Shown: positions 33,055 through 43,134, numbered from the stretch's first letter. The stretch: DNA of 64,000 nucleotides from Croceibacterium selenioxidans (GCF_018599195.1 NZ_JAHFVK010000003.1:90564-154563); one strand, 5' to 3'. Notes: generated from the sequence alone by a model not told the origin. Program-made: numbers and translations.

Positions 33055-35619
33055 ATGAGCGATAACGAAAACACACCGACGCTTACCCGCAAGCCGCTGG
33101 GGCTGAAGCGCTCGGTCGACGCCGGCGAGGTCAAGCAGACCTTCAGTCACGGCCGCACCAATAAGGTGACGGTCGAGGTGAAGCGTCGTCGCGCCCTGAA
33201 GCGCCCTGGGGAAGAGGGCCACTCCGCGCCTGAGCCCGAGGTCGAAGTTGCGGCACCGCCGCCACCCCCCGCTCCGCCGCCCCCGCCGAAGAAGCCCGTG
33301 GTCAAGGCCCCTGCAGGCGAAACGCCGCAAGAGCGCGTCGCGCGCCTTCAGCGCGAGGCCGAGGAAGAGCGCCTGCGCCTGACCGAGGAACAGACTCGCC
33401 GCGAGACCGAAGAGCGCGCGCAAGCGCTCGAGGAAGAGAAGCGTCGGGCCGAAGAGAACCGCCGTGCCGCTGCGCAAGAGGCTGCGGCCGTGGCCGCTGC
33501 TCCTGCCGAACCGGAAGCCAAGGCTGAGGAAGCTGTTGAGGCGGCCGAGGGTAGTGAAGCCAGCGCCAGCGCCGAGGGCGACGAGGCGACTCCCGCAGCC
33601 GCTCCAGCTCCGCGCAAGTTCACCCCGGTCGCTCGTCCTGAGGTCAAGCGCCCGGAAAAGAAGCGCGACGACCGCAAGCAACAGCAACAGCAGCAGCCGG
33701 CCGGCCGTGGTCACGTCGACGACCGTCGTCGCGGAGGCAAGCTTACGGTCAACCGTGCGCTCAACGAGGACGAAGGCGCCCGCGCCCGCTCGCTGGCGGC
33801 GCTCAAGCGCGCCCGTGAAAAGGAACGCCGCGCACACATGGGCGGCATGTCGCAGCCGCGCGAAAAGCAAGTCCGTGACGTGATCGTGCCAGAGGCGATC
33901 ACCGTGCAGGAACTCGCCAACCGCATGGCCGAAAAGGGCGCCGACCTGGTGAAGGCGCTGTTCAACATGGACATGATGGTCACCGTCAACCAGACGATCG
34001 ACCAGGACACGGCGGAGCTGCTGGTCGAGGAATTCGGCCACAACATCGTTCGCGTGTCGGACAGCGACGTGGACATCGACACGACGGAAGACGTCGATTC
34101 CGAAGAAACGTTGCAGCCGCGTCCGCCGGTGGTCACGATCATGGGCCACGTCGACCATGGCAAGACCAGCTTGCTGGACGCGCTGCGCGGAACCGACGTG
34201 GTGCGGGGCGAAGCTGGGGGTATAACCCAGCACATTGGTGCCTATCAGATCACCACGAAGGACAAGCACAAGATCACGTTCCTCGACACTCCGGGGCACG
34301 AGGCGTTCACCCAGATGCGCCAGCGCGGCGCCAACGTGACTGATATCGTTATCCTGGTGGTGGCGGCGGACGACGGGCTGATGCCGCAGACGATCGAGGC
34401 TATCAAGCACACCAAGGCGGCCGGCGTGCCGATGATCGTGGCGATCAACAAGATCGACAAGCCGGAAGCCAAGCCGCAGAAGATTCGCGAGCGCTTGCTC
34501 GAGCATGAGGTCGTGGTCGAAGCGATGAGCGGTGACGTGCAGGATGTCGAGGTCTCGGCCAAGACCGGTGCCGGTCTCGATGAACTGATCGAGAAGATCC
34601 TGCTTCAGGCAGAACTGCTCGAGCTCAAGGCCAATCCGGACCGTCCTGCCGATGCGACCGTGATCGAGGCGCAGCTCGACAAGGGCCGCGGCCCTGTCGC
34701 CACGGTGCTGGTCAATCGCGGCACCCTTAAGCGCGGCGACGTCTTCGTTGTCGGCAACGAGAGCGGCCGCGTCCGCGCGCTGGTCGACGACAAGGGCCAA
34801 CAGGTGAAGGAAGCCGGTCCTTCGATGCCGGTAGAGGTTCTCGGCCTCGGCGGCGTGCCCAACGCCGGCGATCACTTGACGGTGGTTGAGAACGAGCAGC
34901 GTGCCCGCGAAGTGGCGACCTATCGTCAGCAGCAGGCAACTGCCAAGCGTACTGCAACGGCGCCAGCCAACCTCGATGCCATGTTTGCCGGCCTCAAGAG
35001 CGACGTGAAGGAATTCCCGGTCGTGGTGAAGGCCGACGTCCAGGGTTCCGCCGAAGCCATCGTGACGGCGCTGCACAACCTCTCGAACGACGAGATCAAG
35101 GTGCGCGTCCTCAACTCCGGCGTCGGCGCTATCACTGAGAGCGACGTGACGCTGGCCTCGGCTTCGAAGGCGCCGATCATCGGCTTCAACGTGCGCCCGA
35201 ACGCCAAGGCGCGCGAGTTGATTGCCCGGCACAAGGTGGAGATGAAGTACTACGACGTCATCTACCAACTGACCGAAGAGATCGCCCGCGAAATGGCCGG
35301 CGTTCTGGGTCCCCTGCGGATCGAGAACGTGGTTGGCCGCGCCGAGGTCAAGCAGGTGTTCCCGGCCGGCAAGCGCGACAAGGCGGCGGGTCTGCTGGTG
35401 CTCGAAGGCATCATCCGCAAGGGCCTCTACGCGCGTCTCACCCGTGCCGACGTTATCGTCAGCGCGACCACAATCGCCTCGCTGCGGCGCTTCAAGGACG
35501 ACGTGGACGAAGTCCGCGTCGGTCTCGAATGCGGCGTGGTCCTCGCCGACACGAACGACATCAAGGCGGGTGACCACCTCGAAGTCTTCGAGGTCGAGGA
35601 ACGCGAACGGACGCTGTGA
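33055..35619 (+). CDS. infB: Translation initiation factor IF-2
   Basis: 854 residues. The N-terminus (to ~280) is Ala/Glu/Arg/Pro-rich and low-complexity, including a run of Pro near residues 66-78 and a Gln run near 209. The GTPase domain starts with GHVDHGKT (364-371), then [12 protein letters not shown] and [10 protein letters not shown]. Domains II-IV follow to the end ([12 protein letters not shown]). IF-2 brings initiator tRNA to the 30S subunit. The stop is followed after a few bases by a repetitive G/C-rich palindrome. Confidence 0.97.
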   Translation: MSDNENTPTLTRKPLGLKRSVDAGEVKQTFSHGRTNKVTVEVKRRRALKRPGEEGHSAPEPEVEVAAPPPPPAPPPPPKKPVVKAPAGETPQERVARLQREAEEERLRLTEEQTRRETEERAQALEEEKRRAEENRRAAAQEAAAVAAAPAEPEAKAEEAVEAAEGSEASASAEGDEATPAAAPAPRKFTPVARPEVKRPEKKRDDRKQQQQQQPAGRGHVDDRRRGGKLTVNRALNEDEGARARSLAALKRAREKERRAHMGGMSQPREKQVRDVIVPEAITVQELANRMAEKGADLVKALFNMDMMVTVNQTIDQDTAELLVEEFGHNIVRVSDSDVDIDTTEDVDSEETLQPRPPVVTIMGHVDHGKTSLLDALRGTDVVRGEAGGITQHIGAYQITTKDKHKITFLDTPGHEAFTQMRQRGANVTDIVILVVAADDGLMPQTIEAIKHTKAAGVPMIVAINKIDKPEAKPQKIRERLLEHEVVVEAMSGDVQDVEVSAKTGAGLDELIEKILLQAELLELKANPDRPADATVIEAQLDKGRGPVATVLVNRGTLKRGDVFVVGNESGRVRALVDDKGQQVKEAGPSMPVEVLGLGGVPNAGDHLTVVENEQRAREVATYRQQQATAKRTATAPANLDAMFAGLKSDVKEFPVVVKADVQGSAEAIVTALHNLSNDEIKVRVLNSGVGAITESDVTLASASKAPIIGFNVRPNAKARELIARHKVEMKYYDVIYQLTEEIAREMAGVLGPLRIENVVGRAEVKQVFPAGKRDKAAGLLVLEGIIRKGLYARLTRADVIVSATTIASLRRFKDDVDEVRVGLECGVVLADTNDIKAGDHLEVFEVEERERTL

Positions 35620-35624
35620 TCCAA

Positions 35625-35714
35625 CTCCCCTCCCGCTTGCGGGAGGGGTTAGGGGAGGGCTCGTGGGGAAGTGGCGCCAAGCCCACCCCCGGCTCCGCCG
35701 GCAAGCGGGAGGGG
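35625..35714. repeat. REP-like palindromic intergenic element
   Basis: CCCCTCCCGC (35627-35636) pairs with GCGGGAGGGG (35639-35648). A second copy of the right arm, GCAAGCGGGAGGGG, occurs at 35701-35714, pairing with the left arm too (CTCCCCTCCCGCTTGC). Between them lie GGGGAGGGC and CCCACCCCCGGC stretches that can pair. The layout is like the repeated extragenic palindromes of many alphaproteobacteria. It could act as a transcription attenuator between infB and the next gene. Only one copy is in the window. Confidence 0.7.
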
Positions 35715-35718
35715 CGAA

Positions 35719-36414
35719 ATGAAAACTGTCCTCGCAGTTCGTCATCTCGGCTTCGAGCACCTTGGCGTGTGGGACGCGGCGCTGGCGGACTTCGGGTTCG
35801 AAGTTCTCTACTGCGATCCCACCGTTGACGATCTGGACTCGATCGAGGCGGTCGAGCCTGACTTGCTCGTCATTCTCGGCGCTCCGATCGGGGCCTATGA
35901 TGATGAGCTCTATCCGTTCCTGACAGCTGAAGTACGCATGATCGAGCGGCGCCTGGCCGCGCGCCGGCCGCTTCTTGGCATTTGCCTTGGCGCGCAGCTC
36001 ATCGCCCGGGCATTGGGGGCCAAGGTCGGGCCGATGGCGGACAAGGAGATTGGTTTCTCGCCACTAGAACTCACTGATGCGGGTCTGGCCTCGCCGCTGG
36101 GACATATCGAGGATTGGCCGGTGCTCCACTGGCATGGCGACCAGTTCGACTTGCCAGAGGGATCGATCTTGCTCGCCTCGACCGGGGTGTGCCCGAACCA
36201 AGCCTTTGCCATCGGTCCTAACGTTCTCGGGCTGCAATGCCACCTCGAGGCCGATGCTCGCGAGATCGAGAGCTGGCTAGTCGGGCATTGCGCCGAACTG
36301 ATCGCCAGCGGCCGAGATCCCCGCGCGATCCGGGCCGACGCCGCGCGTTTCGGCCCGCAACTCGAAACCCGCGCATCGCGTGTGCTGCGGTCGTGGATCG
36401 CGGGCTGGGAATAG
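35719..36414 (+). CDS. Class I glutamine amidotransferase-like protein
   Basis: 231 residues from ATG 35719. The nucleophile elbow is LGICLGAQLIARALG with Cys89; the second motif GLQCHLEA gives His175 and Glu177. It is the stand-alone GMP-synthase-like GATase type, with no synthetase domain; many members have no known partner. The ATG is preceded by GGGAGGGG, which is itself the last arm of the palindromic repeat, so that repeat supplies the ribosome binding site. A longer frame upstream reads through the repeat and is rejected. Confidence 0.88.
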   Translation: MKTVLAVRHLGFEHLGVWDAALADFGFEVLYCDPTVDDLDSIEAVEPDLLVILGAPIGAYDDELYPFLTAEVRMIERRLAARRPLLGICLGAQLIARALGAKVGPMADKEIGFSPLELTDAGLASPLGHIEDWPVLHWHGDQFDLPEGSILLASTGVCPNQAFAIGPNVLGLQCHLEADAREIESWLVGHCAELIASGRDPRAIRADAARFGPQLETRASRVLRSWIAGWE

Positions 36415-36418
36415 GGTC

Positions 36419-36955
36419 ATGGCGCGCTACGTAGCCTTGCTGGGTTCCATCAACGTCGGCGGCAACCGGCTGCTGATGGCCGATTTGCGCGAAGCGCTGG
36501 AGCGCGAGGACTTCGAAGACGTCGAGACTGTCGTCGCCAGCGGAAACGTGTTGTTCTCGCATGACGAACGACCGTCGAGGGCGCTTGCCGAAAAGATCGC
36601 CTACATCATCCGCGACCGCTTCGATATCGACACTTTCGCTGCCGTCCGGAGCAAGGACGAACTTCAGGCGGCCATCATCGACAATCCCTTCGTTAAGGAT
36701 GGCGCGCCAAACTTCGTCCACACGATCTTCCTCGCCGAACCTCTCGACAAGGAAGCTTTCCACGCTTTCGCGAGTCGGTATGAAGGTCCCGAACGGCTGG
36801 CCGCAGGCGTTATGGAATTTTACGTCGACTTCCGCGAAGGGGTGGGGCGCTCCATGCTCGACCCGGCGATGAAGAAGGCGAAGGTAATTAAATCGCGCGC
36901 TACGGCCCGGAATGTGCGGTCGTTGCAGCGCATTCTCGACAAGATGGATAACTGA
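36419..36955 (+). CDS. DUF1697 family protein
   Basis: 178 residues from ATG 36419, five bases after the amidotransferase stop. The opening [20 protein letters not shown] with [20 protein letters not shown] followed by GNVLF is the DUF1697 signature. The remaining part ([47 protein letters not shown]) fits the family in order. No catalytic motif or membrane segment is visible and the function is unknown. Close spacing suggests cotranscription with the amidotransferase and rbfA, whose ATG follows after two bases. Confidence 0.9.
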   Translation: MARYVALLGSINVGGNRLLMADLREALEREDFEDVETVVASGNVLFSHDERPSRALAEKIAYIIRDRFDIDTFAAVRSKDELQAAIIDNPFVKDGAPNFVHTIFLAEPLDKEAFHAFASRYEGPERLAAGVMEFYVDFREGVGRSMLDPAMKKAKVIKSRATARNVRSLQRILDKMDN

Positions 36956-36957
36956 CA

Positions 36958-37353
36958 ATGCCCCGCCAATCCCAAGGCAACGAAGACCGTTCGGTACGCC
37001 TGCTCAAGGTGGGCGAGCGCGTGCGCCACCTGCTTTCCGAGCTGCTCAGCCGCCAGCAGGTCCATGACGACACCCTGACCGCGCACACCCTGTCGGTCAC
37101 GGAAGTGCGCATGTCGCCAGACCTGCGGATCGCCAAAGTCTACGTGAAGCCGCTGCTCGGCGGCGACGAGGAGGAAGTGCTCGCAGCCCTTCGCCGGAAT
37201 ACCGCTTTCCTCCAGCGCGAAGTGGCGCAGCGACTGGGGCTCAAGTTCGCTCCGAAGCTGCGCTTCCTCGCGGATGAGAGCTTTGACGAGGCTGACCGGA
37301 TCGAGCGGCTGCTGAACGATCCGAAGGTGGTGCGTGATCTTGGGGAGGAATAA
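36958..37353 (+). CDS. rbfA: Ribosome-binding factor A
   Basis: 131 residues with the KH-type fold motifs [20 protein letters not shown] at the start, then [20 protein letters not shown], then [20 protein letters not shown] and [20 protein letters not shown] at the end. RbfA binds the 30S subunit during 16S rRNA maturation. It normally follows infB directly; here a palindrome and two genes intervene. The length matches other alphaproteobacterial RbfA. Confidence 0.96.
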   Translation: MPRQSQGNEDRSVRLLKVGERVRHLLSELLSRQQVHDDTLTAHTLSVTEVRMSPDLRIAKVYVKPLLGGDEEEVLAALRRNTAFLQREVAQRLGLKFAPKLRFLADESFDEADRIERLLNDPKVVRDLGEE

Positions 37354-37398
37354 TCCCGCCCCTATCGCTAGGCTGGTCCGATCACTATCTCAGCGTCG

Positions 37399-38085
37399 AT
37401 GAACGATACTCTTCTACAGGCCCTTGCGCTGATCCCGGCGCTGGTCATTGCCATAGTCTTTCACGAAGTCGCGCACGGGTGGGTTGCGCTGGCGCTTGGC
37501 GATCCGACCGCGAAAGAGAGCAAGCGGCTCACCCTCAATCCGATTCCCCATGTCGACCCCTTCGGGACCCTGGTGCTTCCCGGCCTGCTAACCTTGAGCG
37601 GCTTGCCGGCCTTTGGCTGGGCCAAACCCGTGCCGGTGAACAAATGGCGCCTGAAGAACCCGCGATACGGCATGATGGCCGTCGCAGCGGCGGGGCCGGC
37701 GACCAATCTGGTTCTGGCTACGCTCGGCGCGATCCTTCTAGGCATTCTGGCTCGTGGCTTGACCACTGCGCCCGAAGGGCTTCTCGGCTTCGGTCTGATC
37801 GCCCTGTCCTACTTCATCGGGATCAATATCTTCCTCGCCCTTTTCAATCTCTTGCCGATACCACCGTTCGATGGGTCGCACATCGTCGAGGGGCTGCTGC
37901 CCGAGAAGGCGGCGGTCGCCTACGACAAGCTTCGTCCTTTCGGCTTTATGCTGGTGTTCCTGGTCCTCCTGATCATCCCGTACTTTTTCCCTGGTCTTGG
38001 CATCGTGGAGAGAGTGGTCGTCCCTCCCTTCGAATGGGCGCAGCGCCAGTTCCTCACTTTGGCCTACTGGATTGCGGGTGGTTAA
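37399..38085 (+). CDS. Site-2 protease family (M50) membrane metalloprotease
   Basis: 228 residues with about six membrane helices. The zinc motif HEVAHG (residues 22-27; His22, Glu23, His26) lies in the first helix and the second motif PFDGSHIVEG, with the third metal ligand Asp, near residue 155. Members cut substrates within the membrane. This short type lacks the PDZ domain of RseP and is usually annotated as a site-2 protease with no known substrate. A promoter/operator region follows at once. Confidence 0.92.
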   Translation: MNDTLLQALALIPALVIAIVFHEVAHGWVALALGDPTAKESKRLTLNPIPHVDPFGTLVLPGLLTLSGLPAFGWAKPVPVNKWRLKNPRYGMMAVAAAGPATNLVLATLGAILLGILARGLTTAPEGLLGFGLIALSYFIGINIFLALFNLLPIPPFDGSHIVEGLLPEKAAVAYDKLRPFGFMLVFLVLLIIPYFFPGLGIVERVVVPPFEWAQRQFLTLAYWIAGG

Positions 38086-38086
38086 T

Positions 38087-38128
38087 TATATCCGGGTTAA
38101 TTGACAAAAATACCCGGGTATATATAAC
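38087..38128 (+). promoter_or_regulatory. Promoter with two 22-bp-spaced CCGGGT half-sites before DUF2239
   Basis: TTGACA (38101-38106), 16 bases, and TATAAC (38123-38128) make a near-consensus sigma70-type promoter. ATACCCGGGTAT (38110-38121) is a perfect 12-base palindrome filling the spacer, and a related ATCCGGGTTAA stands at 38090-38100, just left of the -35. The CCGGGT cores start at 38092 and 38114, 22 bp or two helical turns apart. This is a layout expected for a repressor, which is not identified. Confidence 0.6.
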
Positions 38129-38148
38129 GCCGTTGGAAGGGGGCGCTT

Positions 38149-38646
38149 ATGGGTGTGACCGTATTTCACAAGGGCGCGCTCTTGGCGCGGGGGACAGCGC
38201 AGGAAGTTATCCCACAGATGCGCGCGCTCGAGCCGCTCGAGAGGGCTTCAGACCTGTTGGTGTTTGATGACGATACCGGCCGACAGATCGATCTGGATCT
38301 GCAGGCGGAAGAACCAGCCAGGATGCGCGGTCGTCCGTCGCTTGGCGTGAAGGCGCGTGAAGTGACCTTGCTTCCCCGGCACTGGGATTGGCTCAATGCC
38401 CAGCGTGGTGGCGCCTCAGCGGCTCTGCGCCGGCTCGTGGAGGAAGCGAGCAAGCGCGCTAAGAGTCCCGAGCAAGGTTATGATGCGGCCTATCGCTTCC
38501 TCAGCGCGATCGCGGGTGACCTGCCCAGGTTCGAAGATGCGGTGCGCGAGATCTATGCCGGGAACAAGGTCGGTTACGATCACTTCACCTACGAGTGGCC
38601 ACCCGCAATCCGCGACCATGGCCGAACGTTGGCGTTTCCCGAATGA
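38149..38646 (+). CDS. DUF2239 family protein
   Basis: 165 residues. The N-terminus VTVFHKGALLARGTAQEVIP and the following LLVFDDDTGRQIDLDL, then GRPSLGVKAREVTLLPRHWD and AAYRFLSAIAGDLPRFEDAV are the DUF2239 pattern. The function is unknown. The basic central segment and the regulatory layout suggest an inducible or repressed gene, but no enzyme motif is visible. The gene ends in ATGA, overlapping the truB start; readthrough would place truB and rpsO in the same transcript. Confidence 0.87.
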   Translation: MGVTVFHKGALLARGTAQEVIPQMRALEPLERASDLLVFDDDTGRQIDLDLQAEEPARMRGRPSLGVKAREVTLLPRHWDWLNAQRGGASAALRRLVEEASKRAKSPEQGYDAAYRFLSAIAGDLPRFEDAVREIYAGNKVGYDHFTYEWPPAIRDHGRTLAFPE

Positions 38647-39629
38647 CACTGCGGCAACCTCATGGCTGGCTAATCCTGGACAAGCCTCGCGGGCTGGGCT
38701 CCACCCAGGCGGTGGCGGCCGTCAAGCGCGTGTTGCGCAAGGCGGGTTACGGCAAGGTCAAGATCGGGCACGGCGGTACCTTGGATCCTCTGGCAGAGGG
38801 AGTGCTGCCGATCGCCCTGGGCGAAGCGACCAAGCTGGCCGGGCGCATGCTCGACGCCAGCAAGACCTACGCGTTTACGATCCGCTTCGGGGAAGAGACC
38901 GATACGCTCGACCTCGAAGGCGAAGTGATCGCGACCAGCGATCATCGGCCGCCGCTGGCCGCGGTGGCGGCTGTGTGCCAGCATTTCACCGGAGAGATCG
39001 ACCAAGTGCCTCCCGCCTACTCTGCGATCAAGGTCGATGGGCGCAGGGCCTATGATCGCGCGAGGGCGGGCGAAGAGGTCGAGCTCAAGAGCCGCAGGGT
39101 GACGATCCACGAGCTGATCCCTCCCGGCGCAGGTGATGAACTGTGGTCGACGTTCGCCGAGACGGCCGGTCGCCCGGATCTGCTGGACCCCGCGGCACCG
39201 CTGGTTCTGGCCGACAGTGTTACGCTGGTGGCACACGTCAGCAAGGGTACCTATGTCCGCTCCCTGGCGCGCGACATCGCGCACGCCCTGGGCGCCGTGG
39301 GCCATGTCACTTACCTTCGGCGCATCAAGGCCGGCCCTTTTACCGAGCGTCAGGCGATTTCTCTGGACATTCTTGAGGAAATCGGCAACGGCGCGCGCCT
39401 TGAAGACCACCTCCTGCCGCTGGAGGCGGGGCTGGACGGTATCCCGGCCCTTACCCTCGATCCGGATAGCGCGCAGGCGGCCCGTCAGGGCCGGGTCCTT
39501 TCCGGAATGCCCCATCCCGATGGGCTCATCCTCGCAGTGTCCGGCAATGTTCCGGTGGCGCTGATGGAACTTTCGGGCGGTACGGCCAAGGTCGTCCGGG
39601 GGTTCAACCTGACGGATACCGCGGAGTAA
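38643..39629 (+). CDS. truB: tRNA pseudouridine(55) synthase
   Basis: 328 residues from ATG 38643, whose ATGA overlaps the DUF2239 stop. The opening GWLILDKPRGLGSTQAVAAV and catalytic block GHGGTLDPLAEGVLPIALGE with Asp48 are diagnostic, and the second motif KTYAFTIRFGEETDTLD follows. TruB makes pseudouridine 55 in tRNAs. It normally lies next to rbfA and rpsO, which is preserved apart from the M50 and DUF2239 genes between. The gene to its right is rpsO, five bases after the stop. Confidence 0.97.
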   Translation: MTLRQPHGWLILDKPRGLGSTQAVAAVKRVLRKAGYGKVKIGHGGTLDPLAEGVLPIALGEATKLAGRMLDASKTYAFTIRFGEETDTLDLEGEVIATSDHRPPLAAVAAVCQHFTGEIDQVPPAYSAIKVDGRRAYDRARAGEEVELKSRRVTIHELIPPGAGDELWSTFAETAGRPDLLDPAAPLVLADSVTLVAHVSKGTYVRSLARDIAHALGAVGHVTYLRRIKAGPFTERQAISLDILEEIGNGARLEDHLLPLEAGLDGIPALTLDPDSAQAARQGRVLSGMPHPDGLILAVSGNVPVALMELSGGTAKVVRGFNLTDTAE

Positions 39630-39634
39630 AATGA

Positions 39635-39904
39635 ATGTCGGTTACTGCCGAAAAGAAGCAAGAGATCATCACCAGCAACGCCCAGTCCAAGGGCGACACC
39701 GGTTCTCCCGAAGTCCAGGTCGCGATCCTCACCGAGCGTATCCGCAACCTCACTGAGCACTTCAAGGATCACCACAAGGACAACCATTCGCGCCGTGGCC
39801 TTCTCATGATGGTCAACAAGCGCCGTAGCCTGCTCGCCTACCTCAAGAAGAAGGACGTCGAGCGCTACAACAGCCTGATCCAGAAGCTGGGTCTGCGTAA
39901 GTAA
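39635..39904 (+). CDS. rpsO: 30S ribosomal protein S15
   Basis: 89 residues, the normal S15 length. [20 protein letters not shown] and the block [20 protein letters not shown] then [20 protein letters not shown] are characteristic. S15 binds 16S rRNA during 30S assembly and often represses its own mRNA. A terminator hairpin follows, then pnp. Confidence 0.98.
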   Translation: MSVTAEKKQEIITSNAQSKGDTGSPEVQVAILTERIRNLTEHFKDHHKDNHSRRGLLMMVNKRRSLLAYLKKKDVERYNSLIQKLGLRK

Positions 39905-39920
39905 GAATATTTGATGGGAA

Positions 39921-39944
39921 GCGGCCCCTCAGTGGGCCGCTTTT
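39921..39944 (+). terminator. Terminator or attenuator between rpsO and pnp
   Basis: GCGGCCC (39921-39927) pairs with GGGCCGC (39934-39940) around CTCAGT and is followed by TTTT; adjacent A and T bases extend the stem. In many bacteria partial termination here reduces pnp relative to rpsO. Confidence 0.85.
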
Positions 39945-40081
39945 CGTATATGGGGCAGGCCTCGCAATTCGGCGAGGAAGCCTTGGGGCAAGAAAAGGCT
40001 CCGCACCGGACCGGGACGGAACACCCGGCACTTGAGGCCCCGTGGCGCAATCTGGCTCCGCGGATCTCGTAAGGAAAACAC

Positions 40082-42385
40082 ATGTTCGACACGAAAACCG
40101 TATCGCTGGAGTGGGGCGGCAAGACCCTCACTCTGGAAACCGGCCGCATTGCCCGTCAGGCTGACGGGGCGGTCCTCGCCACTTACGGCGAAACCGTGGT
40201 GCTGTGCGCTGTCACCGCCGCGAAGTCGGTCAAGGAAGGGCAGGACTTCTTCCCGCTGACTGTCCACTACCAGGAAAAATTCTCGGCCGCCGGTCGTATC
40301 CCGGGCGGCTTCTTCAAGCGTGAGCGTGGCGCGACCGAAAAGGAAACGCTGACCAGCCGCCTTATCGACCGTCCGATCCGTCCGCTGTTCCCCGAAGGGT
40401 TCTACAACGAGATCAACGTCATCGCCCAGGTCATGTCCTATGACGGCGAGACTGAGGCCGACATCGTGGCCATGATCGCCGCGTCGGCCGCCCTGACGCT
40501 GTCGGGCGTTCCGTTCATGGGCCCGATCGGGGCCGCCCGCGTCGGTTTCAAGGACGGCGAATACCAACTCAACCCGTCGATGGGCGAAGTGGCCGAAGGT
40601 CGGCTCGACCTCGTGGTCGCCGCGACCCAGGACGCGGTCATGATGGTCGAGTCCGAAGCCAAGGAACTGACCGAGGAAGAGATGCTCGGCGCGGTCATGT
40701 TCGCGCACGAGGAATCGAAGAAGGTCATCGGCGCGATTATCAAGCTGGCCGAACAGGCCGCCAAGGATCCGTGGGATCTCGACGTCACCGACAACTCGGC
40801 GATGAAGGCGGAGATCAAGAAGCTGGTCGGTGACGATATCGCCGCTGCCTACAAGCTGACCGACAAGTCGGCCCGTTCGAACGCGCTCAACGAAGCGCGC
40901 GCCAAGGTTAAGGCGCACTATGCCGACGCCGACGGCCAGACGAGCATTACCGCCAACAAGCTGACCAAGAAGATCGAGGCGGATATCGTCCGCACCGCGA
41001 TCCTCAAGGACGGTGCGCGTATCGACGGCCGCAAGCTCGACCAGGTCCGCGCGATCGAGGCGACTGTCGGCTTCCTGCCGCGCACGCATGGTTCGGCGCT
41101 GTTCACCCGCGGTGAAACGCAAGCGATCTGCACCACCACGCTCGGCACCAAGGACTCCGAGCAGATGATCGACGGCCTCAACGGCCTGTCCTACGAAAGC
41201 TTCATGCTGCACTACAACTTCCCGCCCTACTCGGTCGGTGAAGTGGGTCGCTTCGGCGCCCCGGGCCGTCGTGAAGTCGGACACGGCAAGCTGGCCTGGC
41301 GCGCCCTGCGCCCGATGCTGCCCTCGAAGGAAGACTTCCCCTACACGATCCGCATCCTGTCCGACATCACCGAGTCCAACGGGTCGAGCTCGATGGCGAC
41401 CGTTTGCGGTGGCTGTCTGGCGATGATGGACGCTGGCGTGCCAATCGCGCGCCCGGTTTCGGGCATCGCGATGGGCCTGATCCTCGAAGGCAAGGACTTC
41501 GCGGTCCTCAGCGACATCCTGGGCGACGAGGACCACCTCGGCGACATGGACTTCAAGGTGGCCGGTACCGAAGCGGGCATCACCAGCCTGCAAATGGACA
41601 TCAAGATCGCCGGCATCACCAAGGAGATCATGGGCAAGGCGCTCGAGCAGGCGAAGGCCGGCCGCGCGCATATCCTGGGTGAGATGACCAAGGCTCTGGG
41701 CTCGGCCCGTACCGAACTGTCGGCCCACGCGCCGCGGATCGAGACGATGCAGATCGACAAGTCGAAGATCCGCGACGTCATCGGCACCGGCGGCAAGGTG
41801 ATCCGCGAGATCGTGGCCGAGACCGGCGCCAAGGTCGACATCGACGACGAGGGCGTAATCAAGATCAGCTCTTCCGACCTCACCCAGATCGAGGCCGCGA
41901 AGAAGTGGATTCAGGGCATCGTCGAAGAGCCCGAGGTCGGCAAGGTCTACAACGGCAAGGTCGTCAACATCGTCGACTTCGGCGCGTTCGTGAACTTCAT
42001 GGGCGGCAAGGACGGCCTCGTCCACGTTTCCGAGATGAAGAACGAGCGGGTCGAAAAGCCGACCGATGTCGTCGCCGAAGGCCAGGAAGTTAAGGTCAAG
42101 GTCCTTGAGATCGACAACCGCGGCAAGGTTCGCTTGTCCATGCGCGTCGTCGATCAGGAAACCGGTGAAGAGCTGGAGGACACCCGTCCGCCGCGCGAAC
42201 CGCGTGAACCGCGCGGCGATCGCGGTGACCGTGGTGGCGACCGTCGTCCGCGCCGTGATGGCGACCGGGGCGGCCGTGGAGGCGATCGCGGCCCGCGTCG
42301 CGACCGCGACGACCGCGGCCCGCGTTCCGACCGCAACGAAGGCGGCGATCCGGACCACCTTCCGGCATTCCTCAAGGATGATTGA
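40082..42385 (+). CDS. pnp: Polynucleotide phosphorylase
   Basis: 767 residues. Two RNase-PH domains (about 1-225 and 310-555) with an alpha-helical linker, a KH domain ([20 protein letters not shown]), and an S1 domain ([20 protein letters not shown] then [13 protein letters not shown]). The C-terminus is an unusual Arg/Gly/Asp-rich tail with repeats such as [20 protein letters not shown], absent from E. coli PNPase. The enzyme degrades RNA phosphorolytically in the degradosome; the RGG-like tail may give extra RNA binding. It is followed by a strong terminator. Confidence 0.97.
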   Translation: MFDTKTVSLEWGGKTLTLETGRIARQADGAVLATYGETVVLCAVTAAKSVKEGQDFFPLTVHYQEKFSAAGRIPGGFFKRERGATEKETLTSRLIDRPIRPLFPEGFYNEINVIAQVMSYDGETEADIVAMIAASAALTLSGVPFMGPIGAARVGFKDGEYQLNPSMGEVAEGRLDLVVAATQDAVMMVESEAKELTEEEMLGAVMFAHEESKKVIGAIIKLAEQAAKDPWDLDVTDNSAMKAEIKKLVGDDIAAAYKLTDKSARSNALNEARAKVKAHYADADGQTSITANKLTKKIEADIVRTAILKDGARIDGRKLDQVRAIEATVGFLPRTHGSALFTRGETQAICTTTLGTKDSEQMIDGLNGLSYESFMLHYNFPPYSVGEVGRFGAPGRREVGHGKLAWRALRPMLPSKEDFPYTIRILSDITESNGSSSMATVCGGCLAMMDAGVPIARPVSGIAMGLILEGKDFAVLSDILGDEDHLGDMDFKVAGTEAGITSLQMDIKIAGITKEIMGKALEQAKAGRAHILGEMTKALGSARTELSAHAPRIETMQIDKSKIRDVIGTGGKVIREIVAETGAKVDIDDEGVIKISSSDLTQIEAAKKWIQGIVEEPEVGKVYNGKVVNIVDFGAFVNFMGGKDGLVHVSEMKNERVEKPTDVVAEGQEVKVKVLEIDNRGKVRLSMRVVDQETGEELEDTRPPREPREPRGDRGDRGGDRRPRRDGDRGGRGGDRGPRRDRDDRGPRSDRNEGGDPDHLPAFLKDD

Positions 42386-42411
42386 GGTTTGACGAAATAA
42401 GGTAAACGAGG

Positions 42412-42443
42412 GGCCGCGAGGGAAACTTCGCGGCCTCTTTTTT
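42412..42443 (+). terminator. Rho-independent terminator after pnp
   Basis: GGCCGCGA (42412-42419) pairs with TCGCGGCC (42428-42435) around GGGAAACT, followed by TCTTTTTT. It lies 27 bases after the pnp stop codon. Confidence 0.9.
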
Positions 42444-42465
42444 CAACGATTTGCTGCGAGGTCCC

Positions 42466-43134
42466 ATGATTACACGCGAACTGCTCGGCACCGCCCATGT
42501 GCCCGGTGGAGAAGAACTCCAGCTGTTCGCTCACGGTCGCGATTTCATGATCGTGTTGGGCCATAACGAGCTGATGAGCACCCGTATGCGCCACTCCGAA
42601 GAGGCGCTGGCGGAGATGACACTCGCCCGAATGGGGCGGCCGGACCCGACCCTGCTGATCGGCGGCTACGGTATGGGTTTCACCCTCGGAGCGGCGTTGG
42701 CACAGCTTGGACGGGGTGGCCGTGTAACCGTTGCAGAGCTAGTGCCCGAGATCATCGAATGGGCACGCGGGCCAATGGCGGAGCTGGCCGCCGGATGCCT
42801 CGACGATCCACGCGTCACGTTGGCGATGCAGGACGTGGCGGACGCGATCGCTGCGGGGAGGGGCCGCTATGACGCCATCCTCCTCGACGTCGATAACGGG
42901 CCTGATGGTCTCGTACGGGCCGAAAACGACCGCATCTATTCGCGATCCGGCCTTCACTCCGCTTGGGAGGCGCTGCGGCCGGGAGGCGTGCTGGCCATTT
43001 GGTCTGCCGCTCGGGATCCTGCCTTCGCCCGTCGTCTCAGCGCGGCGCGTTTCACCGTCGAGGAAGTCGAGATACGGGCCCGACCTAATGGCAAAGGGCC
43101 GCGCCACACGATCTGGTTCGCGCGCCGAGGCTGA
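42466..43134 (+). CDS. Spermidine-synthase-like SAM-fold protein
   Basis: 222 residues from ATG 42466. The nucleotide-binding motif GGYGMGFTLGAALAQLG (near residue 66), then the acidic strand VTVAELVPEIIEWARG and the catalytic-position YDAILLDVDNGPDGLVR resemble the spermidine/spermine synthase superfamily. The lack of the N-terminal oligomerisation strand block and a divergent acidic motif mean the aminopropyltransferase call is not safe; many such proteins are annotated only as spermidine-synthase-like. Cytoplasmic. Confidence 0.75.
   Translation: MITRELLGTAHVPGGEELQLFAHGRDFMIVLGHNELMSTRMRHSEEALAEMTLARMGRPDPTLLIGGYGMGFTLGAALAQLGRGGRVTVAELVPEIIEWARGPMAELAAGCLDDPRVTLAMQDVADAIAAGRGRYDAILLDVDNGPDGLVRAENDRIYSRSGLHSAWEALRPGGVLAIWSAARDPAFARRLSAARFTVEEVEIRARPNGKGPRHTIWFARRG

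Noticed and set aside
32728..35760. 1010-residue open frame antisense to infB
   Set aside because: Long antisense frames arise from GC-rich codon bias; the sense strand has an unmistakable IF-2, and the antisense protein has no recognisable domain. The same applies to 30538-32376 (nusA), 39929-42358 (pnp) and 56674-58521 (TonB receptor).
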